From Solitalea canadensis DSM 3403 (lineage in GTDB: Bacteria > Bacteroidota > Bacteroidia > Sphingobacteriales > Sphingobacteriaceae): a stretch of DNA of 64,000 nt. The stretch spans positions 3,050,669 to 3,114,668 of the forward strand of contig NC_017770.1 in NCBI RefSeq assembly GCF_000242635.2. The letters are read 5' to 3'. The notes under the pieces are model-generated. The model did no database searches. It was not told the DNA's origin and worked only from the letters and a program-made list of their open reading frames with translations. The position numbers and the translations under genes were made by a program. Numbering within the stretch: position 1 is the stretch's first letter; each line of letters begins with the position of its first letter. Below are positions 53,312-63,004 of the stretch, one piece after another.

Positions 53312-56107
53312 TTATTCAACAATTGTTACCGTTTTCTCAAGAATAAGTTTGCCGTCTGCACTTTGTGCACGGATAACATGTTTCCCGATTTCGTAATTAG
53401 CAGGATAAAAATAAATACCACCTTCAATAGCTTTTAACTCTACATCGTCTACAAACCATTTCGTTACCCCTCCACTGCCTTTTCCTTTGGCAACCAGCAA
53501 TACTCTGGCACTCATTTTTGCATACTGACGGTTTAACCCAAAAATAATTGGCATTAATGACTCCTGAGCAACTGATAGCACTGCTTGACTAGATGCTATG
53601 CTAGCGTTAGTATTACTTACCACGCAAGTATAAGCGGCAGCATCAGTCAACGAAATATTCTTTATTTTCAGCTTAGGTAAATTAGCCCCTTCAATATTCA
53701 TATCACCCTTTTTCCACTGATAATTCAAATTTGTTCCTATAGCTTTCACAGAGAAAATTACTGAGTCTTTTTCAACTACACTTTTACTTTCAGGTTGAGC
53801 CGTAATAACAGGAGCCAATAGACTAATCGAAAGTTGAGCAACATCTGAGGTAACAGAACCGGCTGAATTGGTAATTATACAAGTATAATTACCCTGATCT
53901 CCAGCCTGCAAATTACTTTTGCTGTAAGCTGTGGTAGTTGCTCCGGCAATGTTTACACCATCCTTTTTCCACTGATAAGTCATATTAGTACCGGTTGCAA
54001 CAACTGTTAAGACAACATTGCCGCCTTCAGTTATTAATTGGCTCCCAGGTTGAGTCGTAATAACCGGCATTACAATATTCACTTTTAAGGCAGCAGAAGA
54101 AGAGGTTAATGTTGCCAGATTATTGGAAATTACACAGCTATAAGAACCGCCATCTGTTAACGCCGCATTTGATTTCGTATAAGTTGAGGATGTGGCACCA
54201 GGAATATTAACCCCATCTTTTTTCCATTGATAAGTTAATTCACTTCCCGTTGCTGTAATGGAGAAAGAAATAGTTTCATGCTCATTTAGAGTTATATCTT
54301 GTGGTTGTGCCGTAATTGTTGGAACAAGCATACTTACTATTAAAACAGCCGGATTTGAAATGACACTGCCAGCAGAATTAGTTACTACACAGGTATAAGT
54401 TCCCGCATCAACTATAGCAGCATTTGATTTAGCATAAGTTGCGGTTGTAGCACCCTGAATGTCAACATCATCCCTTCTCCACTGATAAGTTAAATTACTT
54501 CCGGTTGTTGCTACTGTAAAGCTAAACGCCGAATTATCACTAATAGAAATATTTTTAGGTTGCTCAGTTATGGTTGGAGCCAGTATACTTACATTAATTG
54601 TAGCGGATTCTGAAGTTACCGTTCCCTTTGAATTGGTAACCACACAGGTATAATTACCTGCATCAGATAGCTGGGCATGGGCAACTGTATATGTTGTAGC
54701 GCTTGCTCCTGCTATATCAGTTCCATTTTTTTTCCATTGATAGTTTAGGTTCCCTCCTGTTGCAGTAACACTTAAATTTAAAGCAGCACCTTCATAAATA
54801 TTCTGGCTTTGAGGCTGTCCGGTAATTACTGGAGTAACTGCTAATGCAATAACTGTTACTGTTATATCATTACTGCTAATAGTAGTACCTCCATTGTAAG
54901 AGTTACTTATTTCACATTTATATTTACCCCCATCGCCATCTGCCATTATTTTACTATAAGTTGGAGTTGTCGCCCCAACTATTGCAACACCGTCCTTATA
55001 CCATTGAAAATTTGAACCATTTGAAACGATCGACAGGCTCAACAATTGCCCTTCATTGAGTATAGTAGTTAAAGGAGGATGACTGGTAATTTCCGGAGGG
55101 ACTGCTGATGTTATTACATTTAACGGTCTGGCATTTGAGGTAATACTGCCAAAAGAATTTGAAATAACACATCTATAGCTTCCTTTATCAGAAAGTTTTA
55201 CGTTGGATATTGAAAAAATGGATTTTGTTTCGCCCGGTATACTAACAAAAGGAGCAATTCCATCTGGTGATTTTTCCCATTGGAAACTGGTTGCGCCGGA
55301 AACGATTAAAGTATTTAGAGAGAAGCTTCCTCCCTCAGGTATGTTTTGTGTTGAGGTAGGAAAGTTTGTAATAATTGAGGGTACTCCGACAGGGGTATCA
55401 ATTATTAAATTAGCTTGTCCACTCGGTACACTACCTTTGGAATTTGCGACCAAACAATAATAAGATCCTGCATCCGAAACCGAAACATTATTGATGATGA
55501 AGTCGCTTTTATTGCCAGCAGATATAATATTCGCATTTGGGATCAATGTACCATTTGGGTAGTCACCCTTATACCATTGAACGTTAGATGCTCCAGAGCC
55601 TGTAGCAGGAGGATTAGGAGCGCCGCTCCACTTTACCGTTAATGTTAACTTTTGCCCTAGACCTAATGATTGACTCGCTATTGGAGAAGCTGTTATTACA
55701 GGAGTTCCATCTGCTGGATTTATGATAACATTGCAAGGCGTAGAATACACCGGTGAAGACACATCACTATTAGATACTCTACAACGCCATAAGCCATTAT
55801 CATTAAGACTAACACCAAACCTGGTAAAGGCGTTTGAAGTTAAACCCGGGATATCCGTATAGGTAAGTCCATTATCTTTGGATATTTCCCATTGGTAATT
55901 CAAATTTGTACCTGTAGCAACAATATTGATCGCCAACGTTCCACCTTCATTTTTGATCTGAGGAGAAGCCGGATTGGATGTGATCACAGGCGGAGTATCT
56001 GTAGCATTGATGCTAACAGATTTATCTGCTGCATTAACCACTTGCCATTGGACCGATGCAAGCGTTAACATTAGCAGAAAGATAGTTAAATAGTAATTTT
56101 TTTTCAT
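53312..56107 (-). CDS. Secreted protein with nine tandem Ig-like domains
   Basis: A 931-aa protein with signal peptide (1-26, VNA) and nine repeats of about 85-110 residues, each starting with P-x-I-T-xx-P and containing YQW, DxGxYxC and a V-T-xS tail (I-set-like). Repeats 5-9 are closest to one another, suggesting recent duplication. Each repeat has one cysteine of the canonical Ig pair; the partner position is hydrophobic, so disulfides within the domains are lacking. The last ~85 residues (from MPIIFGLNRQY) are a different beta domain of unknown type and do not resemble a T9SS type A sorting signal. A surface adhesin or scaffold role is inferred. It lies between the T9SS cargo and a lipoprotein. 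Confidence 0.8.
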   Translation of the reverse strand: MKKNYYLTIFLLMLTLASVQWQVVNAADKSVSINATDTPPVITSNPASPQIKNEGGTLAINIVATGTNLNYQWEISKDNGLTYTDIPGLTSNAFTRFGVSLNDNGLWRCRVSNSDVSSPVYSTPCNVIINPADGTPVITASPIASQSLGLGQKLTLTVKWSGAPNPPATGSGASNVQWYKGDYPNGTLIPNANIISAGNKSDFIINNVSVSDAGSYYCLVANSKGSVPSGQANLIIDTPVGVPSIITNFPTSTQNIPEGGSFSLNTLIVSGATSFQWEKSPDGIAPFVSIPGETKSIFSISNVKLSDKGSYRCVISNSFGSITSNARPLNVITSAVPPEITSHPPLTTILNEGQLLSLSIVSNGSNFQWYKDGVAIVGATTPTYSKIMADGDGGKYKCEISNSYNGGTTISSNDITVTVIALAVTPVITGQPQSQNIYEGAALNLSVTATGGNLNYQWKKNGTDIAGASATTYTVAHAQLSDAGNYTCVVTNSKGTVTSESATINVSILAPTITEQPKNISISDNSAFSFTVATTGSNLTYQWRRDDVDIQGATTATYAKSNAAIVDAGTYTCVVTNSAGSVISNPAVLIVSMLVPTITAQPQDITLNEHETISFSITATGSELTYQWKKDGVNIPGATSSTYTKSNAALTDGGSYSCVISNNLATLTSSSAALKVNIVMPVITTQPGSQLITEGGNVVLTVVATGTNMTYQWKKDGVNIAGATTTAYSKSNLQAGDQGNYTCIITNSAGSVTSDVAQLSISLLAPVITAQPESKSVVEKDSVIFSVKAIGTNLNYQWKKGDMNIEGANLPKLKIKNISLTDAAAYTCVVSNTNASIASSQAVLSVAQESLMPIIFGLNRQYAKMSARVLLVAKGKGSGGVTKWFVDDVELKAIEGGIYFYPANYEIGKHVIRAQSADGKLILEKTVTIVE

Positions 56108-56238
56108 GTGGATTAGCTTTCGTTCTGTTTAGAAAATCATATCATTAATTGTTAAAAAGTACTGAAAGAGAGGCATAACCGGCTATACTTTATATAACCC
56201 CTAACGTATTCCGGTCAGCCTTCAAAGCTATGAACCTA

Positions 56239-58251
56239 TTAATATTTTATAATAACATACCCCTTCTTCTTGCTTCCGTTTGGTAACTCAAGTACATAGT
56301 AATAAGTTCCTGATGGTAATAAATTACCTTTATAAGGGCCAACCGTAGCAATTCCATTCCAGCTATTATTATAATCGACTACTTCATAATGGATTTGTCC
56401 TCCTGCATCCAAAACAGTTAGTTTATTACCCGGAAAACGATCTATATTCTGAATATAAAACACATCATTGGAACCATCATTATTCGGAGAAAAACCATTA
56501 AAAACATGAATACCTTCATTATCATATGGGGTATCTAAAATCTGAACGGGAATTTGTATGCTTTGAGCTCCATTAAATGCGCTGACAGTGATTACTGCTT
56601 CGCCATAAGCATTGGCTTTCACTGCTCCATATTGATCAACACTTACCAGGTTGGGATAATTGCTTTTGTAAGTTGCATTTAAACTGATCCCTTCCGGTTG
56701 CAGGATAGATTTAAGATGAAGGGTATCTCCAACTGTTAAAATAAGCCTACCAGGAATAACTTCAAGAACTCCTTTATTTCCAATAAAGCCATCTATTTGC
56801 AGGTTTTGTGCATAAACATCACCTGAAAAAATGGTCGAGATCCGCTCATCTCTCCAAGCCATCACAACCTGGTTTCCGGCAATGTCACCTACTGTAAGGC
56901 CTGTTTTAACACTGGTTTTGCCCAAATCTGGATGATAATTGGCAACTATTTTTCGCCATACTTCTCCATAATTCATATCAAAACGCACTGCCCTTATTTT
57001 ACTATTTACATCCAGCGTTTGATAGATCAATAATGAGTGCCCATTTTCAAGTAGAATAGCTTTATTACAGACCAGACCTGTTTCGACAGGATAATTCATC
57101 ACTGTTTTTCCTACTACATCAGTAACAAAACCGGATTTATTAAACTCCTGTACATCTATGGTTTCTGTTTTCTTAACATTTTCCAATGAAGCATAGAAAA
57201 CGGTAAGACATCTCTTCTGTTTATTAAAATAGCCCGTTGGATTTGAGTATTCGTAATGCACAGTATCATTCGCAACAAACAATGGTTCCGAATAACTGGC
57301 AATTCCTTTATTATTAAAATGTTGAACTTTAATAGCAGATTTACTGGCACGGGTCACATAGGCAAATAACACATATACACCTCCTTCATCATCAGCCACC
57401 ATCTTCATATCTCCGGCGTTGGGAACTCCTGTTTTAGCATAAACTACCGAATTAAAAGTTCGTTTCAGATTCTCGTCATGTCCAATAATGCCTAACATTC
57501 TCGGCACATTACCCCCTGTATTGGCGAAATAACTCGTTATTGTTGATCCTCCAACAGTTGTAATGGTATTCATTTTTAAGTAAGTAGTATCTGTATTGGC
57601 AGGCTTGATAGAATCAGTAGCCAGGATAGTCCCTTCTTTTGTAGAAACCTTCTTAAAAACAAACGCCGATGGATTTTTTGCACCGTCGTACAATGTTTCC
57701 GACCAGGTAGCAAGCACAGAACCATTATCCAGTACCACGAATGAAGGCAAAACACATCCAACCTTATCTCTTGAGTTATTTAACTGAATACCTTCGCTGT
57801 CCCAAACAGACGTCTGATCAGGCGACACTTTATAAATAAACACATCATTTAAAGGCTGAATAGCCGTTTCTGAATACTTAAAGACACGCTGTTTCCTAAG
57901 ATCTTTGGTAAATAACAGCATATTCCCATCAGACAATCCCTCCATAGAATAGTTATCAGAAAAGGATAAAGAGGGTTTGTCGCATACAATCATCCCATTG
58001 CCCGGCCATTGAGGTAAACCGGTTGCAGAAAATTTCTTCAGATAATAGCGTTGTGTTACCTGTCCTCCATCATTTTCAAAAGACAAGCAGGATATATAAG
58101 TGGTTCCATCCGGAAATGTATAAACAACCGGACTCGATTGATTACTATAACCCGTAAAAATCGGGGTACTATTAACAATATCGTCTGTCCATTGTGCATT
58201 GGCATTAAATGCTATGAAGGCTGTTATGAACAGTAGTATAATTCTTTTCAT
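56239..58251 (-). CDS. T9SS type B sorting-domain (CHU_C, gliding motility-associated) protein
   Basis: A 670-aa secreted protein: signal peptide (1-19, NAQ), a large N-terminal region of beta-propeller-like repeats (about 20-490), a BIG2-like Ig domain (about 495-575, GVLEVIPGRLILTVGDTLHL), and a C-terminal gliding motility-associated sorting domain at 581-670 with GFSPNNDGSNDVF, LPSGTYYYVLEL and a final KKGYVIIKY. Such domains direct export by the type IX system and usually need a cognate PorP/SprF protein, here the gene just upstream (minus strand). It may be a surface binding or sensing protein. Confidence 0.88.
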   Translation of the reverse strand: MKRIILLFITAFIAFNANAQWTDDIVNSTPIFTGYSNQSSPVVYTFPDGTTYISCLSFENDGGQVTQRYYLKKFSATGLPQWPGNGMIVCDKPSLSFSDNYSMEGLSDGNMLLFTKDLRKQRVFKYSETAIQPLNDVFIYKVSPDQTSVWDSEGIQLNNSRDKVGCVLPSFVVLDNGSVLATWSETLYDGAKNPSAFVFKKVSTKEGTILATDSIKPANTDTTYLKMNTITTVGGSTITSYFANTGGNVPRMLGIIGHDENLKRTFNSVVYAKTGVPNAGDMKMVADDEGGVYVLFAYVTRASKSAIKVQHFNNKGIASYSEPLFVANDTVHYEYSNPTGYFNKQKRCLTVFYASLENVKKTETIDVQEFNKSGFVTDVVGKTVMNYPVETGLVCNKAILLENGHSLLIYQTLDVNSKIRAVRFDMNYGEVWRKIVANYHPDLGKTSVKTGLTVGDIAGNQVVMAWRDERISTIFSGDVYAQNLQIDGFIGNKGVLEVIPGRLILTVGDTLHLKSILQPEGISLNATYKSNYPNLVSVDQYGAVKANAYGEAVITVSAFNGAQSIQIPVQILDTPYDNEGIHVFNGFSPNNDGSNDVFYIQNIDRFPGNKLTVLDAGGQIHYEVVDYNNSWNGIATVGPYKGNLLPSGTYYYVLELPNGSKKKGYVIIKY

Positions 58252-58345
58252 GTGAATATAATTAGCTTTAAAAGATCAAATGGAATTTGCATGTAGTTTT
58301 ACTCAGAATATTGCTGAGCCATGCACATTTAATTACTTCTAACAA

Positions 58346-59242
58346 TTATTGACTCTTTTTATGTTGCAAAGCCATACGAATTCCTATCTCGTGAGTAGTT
58401 CCGGCTTTTTGTTGCAATTGACCCACTCCTGCCCCAAAAGAATAATTGAAGCTTATCATTTTCTCAACTCTTAACCCCACATTAAATCCAACTTCCTTAG
58501 AAGTTCGATAAGCCAGTCCTGTCCAGAAATTATCTTCAAAGAAATACCCTGTTAATGCAGCCTCTGCATTAACGGCTGATGATGTTTGATAACATAACAA
58601 AGCTGATGGACGAACTTTTATATTAGTCAGTTCAAAATCATACCCTGCAACCAAATACGTTCTGAACATATTGGCATCAAATAATTGGGATTTAACCGCA
58701 TCTCCATCAAAGTAATTGTAAAAGAACTGCGGGGCCGATAAGCCAACATAGTACTTATCTGTAGCGTAATAAGCTCCAAAACCGACATTGAACCCATAGG
58801 CCCTTCCTGTATTTGCGAACAGAGCTCCTAATTCCTGATCTTTCAACGAAAGTTCATCGTTGTTTTCTTTTAATGATTCAACACCAGTCTGCAAACCAAA
58901 TAATAGTTTTCCTTTACTTAATGGCAAACTATATGAATATTGTCCCATCAGGTCTACCTTGCTGGAAACGCCATAAGTATTATTAGTTATAAGAAAGCCA
59001 ATTGCACTCTTTGTATCATACAACGGTTGTCCGATTTGTAAGCGTTGAGCGGCAGGTGCTCCATCGATTCCCATTGCTTGTTTTCTGGCTATTATACCTG
59101 CTGTAAATCCTGTATAAGTTCCCATAAAGGCGGGATTTACTACTGCCTCATTATAGGAATAGTTTAGTATAGGAGCATTATTCTGTGCTATACTCTTCAA
59201 TGCAGCACAGATTATTACCCCAAGAATGAACAAACGTTTCAT
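58346..59242 (-). CDS. PorP/SprF family type IX secretion outer-membrane protein
   Basis: A 298-aa barrel protein with signal peptide (SIA-Q, residue 19), the family segment YNEAVVNPAFMGTYTG and repeated barrel strands, ending GIRMALQHKKSQ. In other species PorP/SprF proteins are required to export or anchor a neighbouring CHU_C-type cargo. It is directly upstream (94 bp) of the CHU_C gene on the minus strand. The rest of the T9SS machinery is not in the window. Confidence 0.9.
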   Translation of the reverse strand: MKRLFILGVIICAALKSIAQNNAPILNYSYNEAVVNPAFMGTYTGFTAGIIARKQAMGIDGAPAAQRLQIGQPLYDTKSAIGFLITNNTYGVSSKVDLMGQYSYSLPLSKGKLLFGLQTGVESLKENNDELSLKDQELGALFANTGRAYGFNVGFGAYYATDKYYVGLSAPQFFYNYFDGDAVKSQLFDANMFRTYLVAGYDFELTNIKVRPSALLCYQTSSAVNAEAALTGYFFEDNFWTGLAYRTSKEVGFNVGLRVEKMISFNYSFGAGVGQLQQKAGTTHEIGIRMALQHKKSQ

Positions 59243-59286
59243 ATTAAAATTCTTAGTACCTGAATTAATGACTTTTTACTTCCAAC

Positions 59287-60639
59287 CTATTCGTCTTTAG
59301 CTACATTGTCTCTGCGGGTAGTTTGAAGAACAGTCATGTAATAGCGACTATCTGCTCTTGAAACCAATGTAAATACCGGCTGGTTTAATGAATTATAACC
59401 TAATGGAACAATGGTGAAACCTTTAGGATTGGCTAATACATCGTTTATGAACGGATCAACAAATGAGTTTACAGCCAAATTAGCAGACCCTTTAACATAT
59501 TCATAATACAGTTGATCTTCATTTTTTATAGTTGGCTTTAGGGTAAAGTCGTTATAATCATATATACCGGCATTCACACTTTGGACCATTACATATAAGT
59601 TTTGGTCTTTTTTGCCGTTTCTATCCGTCCAGTTTAGGTACAATTGCGATAGATAATACCCATTTAACAGCTTTATTCTTCGCATATACTCACTATCCAG
59701 TTTCGGACTAAAGGAGATGATTTCATATTGAACTTCTCCGTCCGTATAAACTTTACCGGAATTCTTATAAATGTAAAGTGAAGTATCAGCCGGTGTGAAA
59801 GAGCCCGATAAATGTTCGTTGCCGGAAGTAACAGCCGAAATTGGCAACACATTATTAGCAAGATCTCCAACAACCAATTTGCTCAAATCATCATTACCAA
59901 CTTTAAAAGGTTTAAGTAACTCGATACCATCTGTAAGCATTTTATAAGGGTAGGTTTCTGTTTTTACCACACCATTATCACGGTAGATAAAAATCATAGT
60001 GTTGGTGCTGGCATTAAAAACAGCCGTTCCACTCAGTTTTTTATCAGTTCCGGCATACAGGTCTAATTGCTTAAAATATTTAAGATCTGAGTTCGTAATA
60101 AAACCATTAATTACCTTTTGTCTGTCTACTTTTGCATTAAATTCAAGTACATCCTGAGCTGTGGCTTTTTTTAAATGAAAGCGAATGTTTTTATCAACCA
60201 AATGAACAGGGTTCAACCAAAATGAACCACTACTATCCGGTTTAATTTCAAACTCAAAGTGTCCTCCTGCATTTTCATATAGCTTTTCAAAAACACTATA
60301 GGTAGAAAATGTCAGTTCAGGAAAGATCACTCCTTTCACATCGTACTTAACATTTGCCTGATCCAAATAATTATTAGTTGCAGAAACGTTATAATCAGAC
60401 TTAATATGCACTGAATCACCGCTAAATACTAAATGCATATTGAATGATCCGGAATTAGCAGCTGGTTTATATTCTATTACCCACCCTAATTCAGCATCAG
60501 CTAATGTTTTTTTATACTGAGCGCACACTTCTTCCATGCGAGGCGTGCCGGCCAGAATCAGGTTTTCGGCTTCCTTTGCACAGGAAGCTACTATCACACC
60601 CATACCTATGAACAGCAAATACTTATATATATTCTTCAT
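59287..60639 (-). CDS. DUF4302 family lipoprotein
   Basis: A 450-aa lipoprotein with lipobox VASC (Cys20), then TPRMEEVCAQYKKTLADAELGWVIEYKP, typical of DUF4302. The family is a Bacteroidota lipoprotein repeatedly found beside SusC/SusD and Mx1 peptidase genes. The gene follows the peptidase by 15 bp and precedes PorP/SprF by 44 bp. It may present substrates to the outer-membrane transporter. Confidence 0.85.
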   Translation of the reverse strand: MKNIYKYLLFIGMGVIVASCAKEAENLILAGTPRMEEVCAQYKKTLADAELGWVIEYKPAANSGSFNMHLVFSGDSVHIKSDYNVSATNNYLDQANVKYDVKGVIFPELTFSTYSVFEKLYENAGGHFEFEIKPDSSGSFWLNPVHLVDKNIRFHLKKATAQDVLEFNAKVDRQKVINGFITNSDLKYFKQLDLYAGTDKKLSGTAVFNASTNTMIFIYRDNGVVKTETYPYKMLTDGIELLKPFKVGNDDLSKLVVGDLANNVLPISAVTSGNEHLSGSFTPADTSLYIYKNSGKVYTDGEVQYEIISFSPKLDSEYMRRIKLLNGYYLSQLYLNWTDRNGKKDQNLYVMVQSVNAGIYDYNDFTLKPTIKNEDQLYYEYVKGSANLAVNSFVDPFINDVLANPKGFTIVPLGYNSLNQPVFTLVSRADSRYYMTVLQTTRRDNVAKDE

Positions 60640-60654
60640 TTCGTTGAATCTCTA

Positions 60655-61533
60655 TTAGTTAACAAACTGATATCCTGTGATTGCCTGACTGATCTGTTCC
60701 TGCAACGTATGCACGTCAATACCCATCTTATAGTAGTATTGAAAAACAAGAGCATATTTTTGCTCAAGCTTTGCATTTCCTTTGATTGCTGCCAGGTATT
60801 CAGTTTTTGGTACAGAAAGAATACCTTCAACAAACGTGGCAAAATCCTCTTCCTCATTCGACATTCCATAAGGAATCCAGAAACCTCTGCTCCGGGCTAC
60901 TTCTGTAGAAAAACTTCTGAAACTGGTACTTCCGGCATATAATCCTTTGGAAATATTATCAAAACCCTTCGGACGTCCGTATTTCTTATCCAAAATGTGA
61001 GCAAATTCGTGGTGCATCGTTTTGGCCTGCTCTTTCATCCAGGGCTTTGAACCACCTGCAGAAGTCAGCCAGTATGCGTCACTCCATTTAAAATTATTAA
61101 GGTCTGTAAGGATGATGCGCGATGCCGAAATAGCCTGTCCGGCTGCATCAAATCCCGATTCCCCCCCTTCATCATATTTAATAGTTGTACCTACCAGTAT
61201 TATTTCACGAGGCATGTTTTCACGCATAAAACCATTTACCTGGAACTCATAAGGTTTAACCCAAACCTTCTCCATGAAATCAATGTATGGTAAAACGTTC
61301 TCAAATTTTGGTGGAGCAACTATTTGTTCTGTTCCAAAAAAACGACGATCCCATCGGTAAATAATATTAGATTGATATTCTCCATTTAGTTCAAAAATCC
61401 TTAACGCAGTAGGATCTGTAGGAATTTCTGTCGGTACAGGTTCATCAAGCACAATAGGATCTTCCTTTTTACATCCGGTAAAGATTGCTGTCAACAATAA
61501 TCCTATAACTGTAAATTGTTTAAATTTCTTCAT
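60655..61533 (-). CDS. Mx1-type putative zinc-binding metallopeptidase lipoprotein
   Basis: A 292-aa lipoprotein (FTGC, Cys21) with a zinc-binding HExxH reading MHHEFAHIL (His175, Glu176, His179); a downstream MSNEEEDFATFVEG region (about 225-238) is a candidate third ligand. It resembles the Peptidase_Mx1 family. It lies between SusD (15 bp) and DUF4302 (15 bp), a recurrent three-gene set in Bacteroidota. Surface cleavage of proteins or peptides before uptake by SusCD is inferred. Confidence 0.85.
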   Translation of the reverse strand: MKKFKQFTVIGLLLTAIFTGCKKEDPIVLDEPVPTEIPTDPTALRIFELNGEYQSNIIYRWDRRFFGTEQIVAPPKFENVLPYIDFMEKVWVKPYEFQVNGFMRENMPREIILVGTTIKYDEGGESGFDAAGQAISASRIILTDLNNFKWSDAYWLTSAGGSKPWMKEQAKTMHHEFAHILDKKYGRPKGFDNISKGLYAGSTSFRSFSTEVARSRGFWIPYGMSNEEEDFATFVEGILSVPKTEYLAAIKGNAKLEQKYALVFQYYYKMGIDVHTLQEQISQAITGYQFVN

Positions 61534-61548
61534 CTTGGCTTACACTAA

Positions 61549-62994
61549 TTATCGTGGATTTTTGACCATTGCTTTATTTACTGCCAACTCCATGAACGGA
61601 ATCTGGATCGCATATCTAAGATCATCCGACTGTAATGTCTCTGTTCCTATTTGGGTAGTGTGCTCAACTGATAACTTAAGACGCTTAATATCAAACCACC
61701 TCAGTCCTTCATAAGCAAACTCCAAACGACGCTCTGTTATAATACGATCTGATAAAACTTTCTTCAAATCACCTGCTTTTGACATTTCAGTAGCAGTAAG
61801 TGCAGTAAACGGACTATATCTTTTTGCCAAAATCTTATTAATATTGGCAATTGCAGCATTGTAGTTAGGTGCTTTAGCCTTCACATAAGCTTCTGCCTGG
61901 TTAAGTAACACTTCCTCTACTGAAAACTCAATAATAGTAGAGGCCCGCTGACCGGCACCGATGAATTTTAAAACACCCCAGTTTGGAGTAGTATTCGTAG
62001 TGAATGCATAGATTTTTCCGCGATAATCATCAGGTAGGAATAATTCCTTAAACTCATTCGCATAAAATCCCGAACTGTTATATGAATTATATTCAACAGT
62101 TTGACTCATTAATAAAATGTTGGATTTAGCATTAGAAGCATAATCGTATCGGAAACCAACAAAGTCATTTTTACCGGGAAGGAAGTTATTGTAATCTGTT
62201 ACCAGATCCCTTACCGACGAATTTAACACCAATGCTTTATCGGATGCTTCGATACACGCTTCCCACTCTCCTTTGTATAATTTCACGCGTGATAAAAAAG
62301 CGTAAGCAGCTGCTTTAGAAAAGTGATATTTCTTGGTATTTCCTTCAACCGATGTTGACGTTGAGATCAAATCATCGTTAATTAATTCAATACCACTCTG
62401 AAGGTCGCTCTCTATATATTCATACACCTTAGCAACTGTTTCGCGTGGAAAATCTTCTTGCTGAGCATTTCCAACCTCCTGTTTATAAGGAACTCCTAAA
62501 TCTGTTGAAGCTGTTGCCGGGTCATAATGCTTTGCAAACAAGTTCACCAACATAAAATGGCAGTACGCTCTAACCAAATAAGCTTCACCTAGAACTGATC
62601 TCTTAAGAGGAGAATCTTTGGTGATATTATTTAAGCCTTCAATGGCTACATTGGCAACATTAATATTATTATAATAACTCTGCCATGACTTCTCAGGACC
62701 AATTGGTAAGTTCAGATCATAACCGTCTGACCATGTATAAAAAGGTTTGAGCCATGAAACCAATGTAGGCTGATTGAATGAAGGATAATCGTAATATTTA
62801 AGATTATCAGTCATTAACTCTGTAAAAACATAGTTGGCCTGTGGATATGCCGGCACGATCATCGCCTGGTAATCTTCAACGGACTGAGGACTTACGCGTG
62901 AATCTGGTAATTCATTCAAAAAATCTTTACACCCGGTGTTTCCGATCATCAAAGCCAGTGAAAAGGCAATAATTTGTATATATTTCTTTTTCAT
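61549..62994 (-). CDS. RagB/SusD family outer-membrane lipoprotein
   Basis: A 481-aa lipoprotein with lipobox NTGC (Cys22) and SusD-type helical TPR-like repeats, including GEAYLVRAYCHFMLVNLF and the C-terminal RIITERRLEFAYEGLRWFDIKRL typical of the family. It caps the paired SusC barrel and binds ligand. Start is the ATG at 62994, 10 bp after the SusC stop, not the TTG at 63015. The neighbours (peptidase, DUF4302) suggest a peptide or protein ligand rather than a glycan. Confidence 0.93.
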   Translation of the reverse strand: MKKKYIQIIAFSLALMIGNTGCKDFLNELPDSRVSPQSVEDYQAMIVPAYPQANYVFTELMTDNLKYYDYPSFNQPTLVSWLKPFYTWSDGYDLNLPIGPEKSWQSYYNNINVANVAIEGLNNITKDSPLKRSVLGEAYLVRAYCHFMLVNLFAKHYDPATASTDLGVPYKQEVGNAQQEDFPRETVAKVYEYIESDLQSGIELINDDLISTSTSVEGNTKKYHFSKAAAYAFLSRVKLYKGEWEACIEASDKALVLNSSVRDLVTDYNNFLPGKNDFVGFRYDYASNAKSNILLMSQTVEYNSYNSSGFYANEFKELFLPDDYRGKIYAFTTNTTPNWGVLKFIGAGQRASTIIEFSVEEVLLNQAEAYVKAKAPNYNAAIANINKILAKRYSPFTALTATEMSKAGDLKKVLSDRIITERRLEFAYEGLRWFDIKRLKLSVEHTTQIGTETLQSDDLRYAIQIPFMELAVNKAMVKNPR

Positions 62995-63004
62995 TTTTTT
63001 CTGA

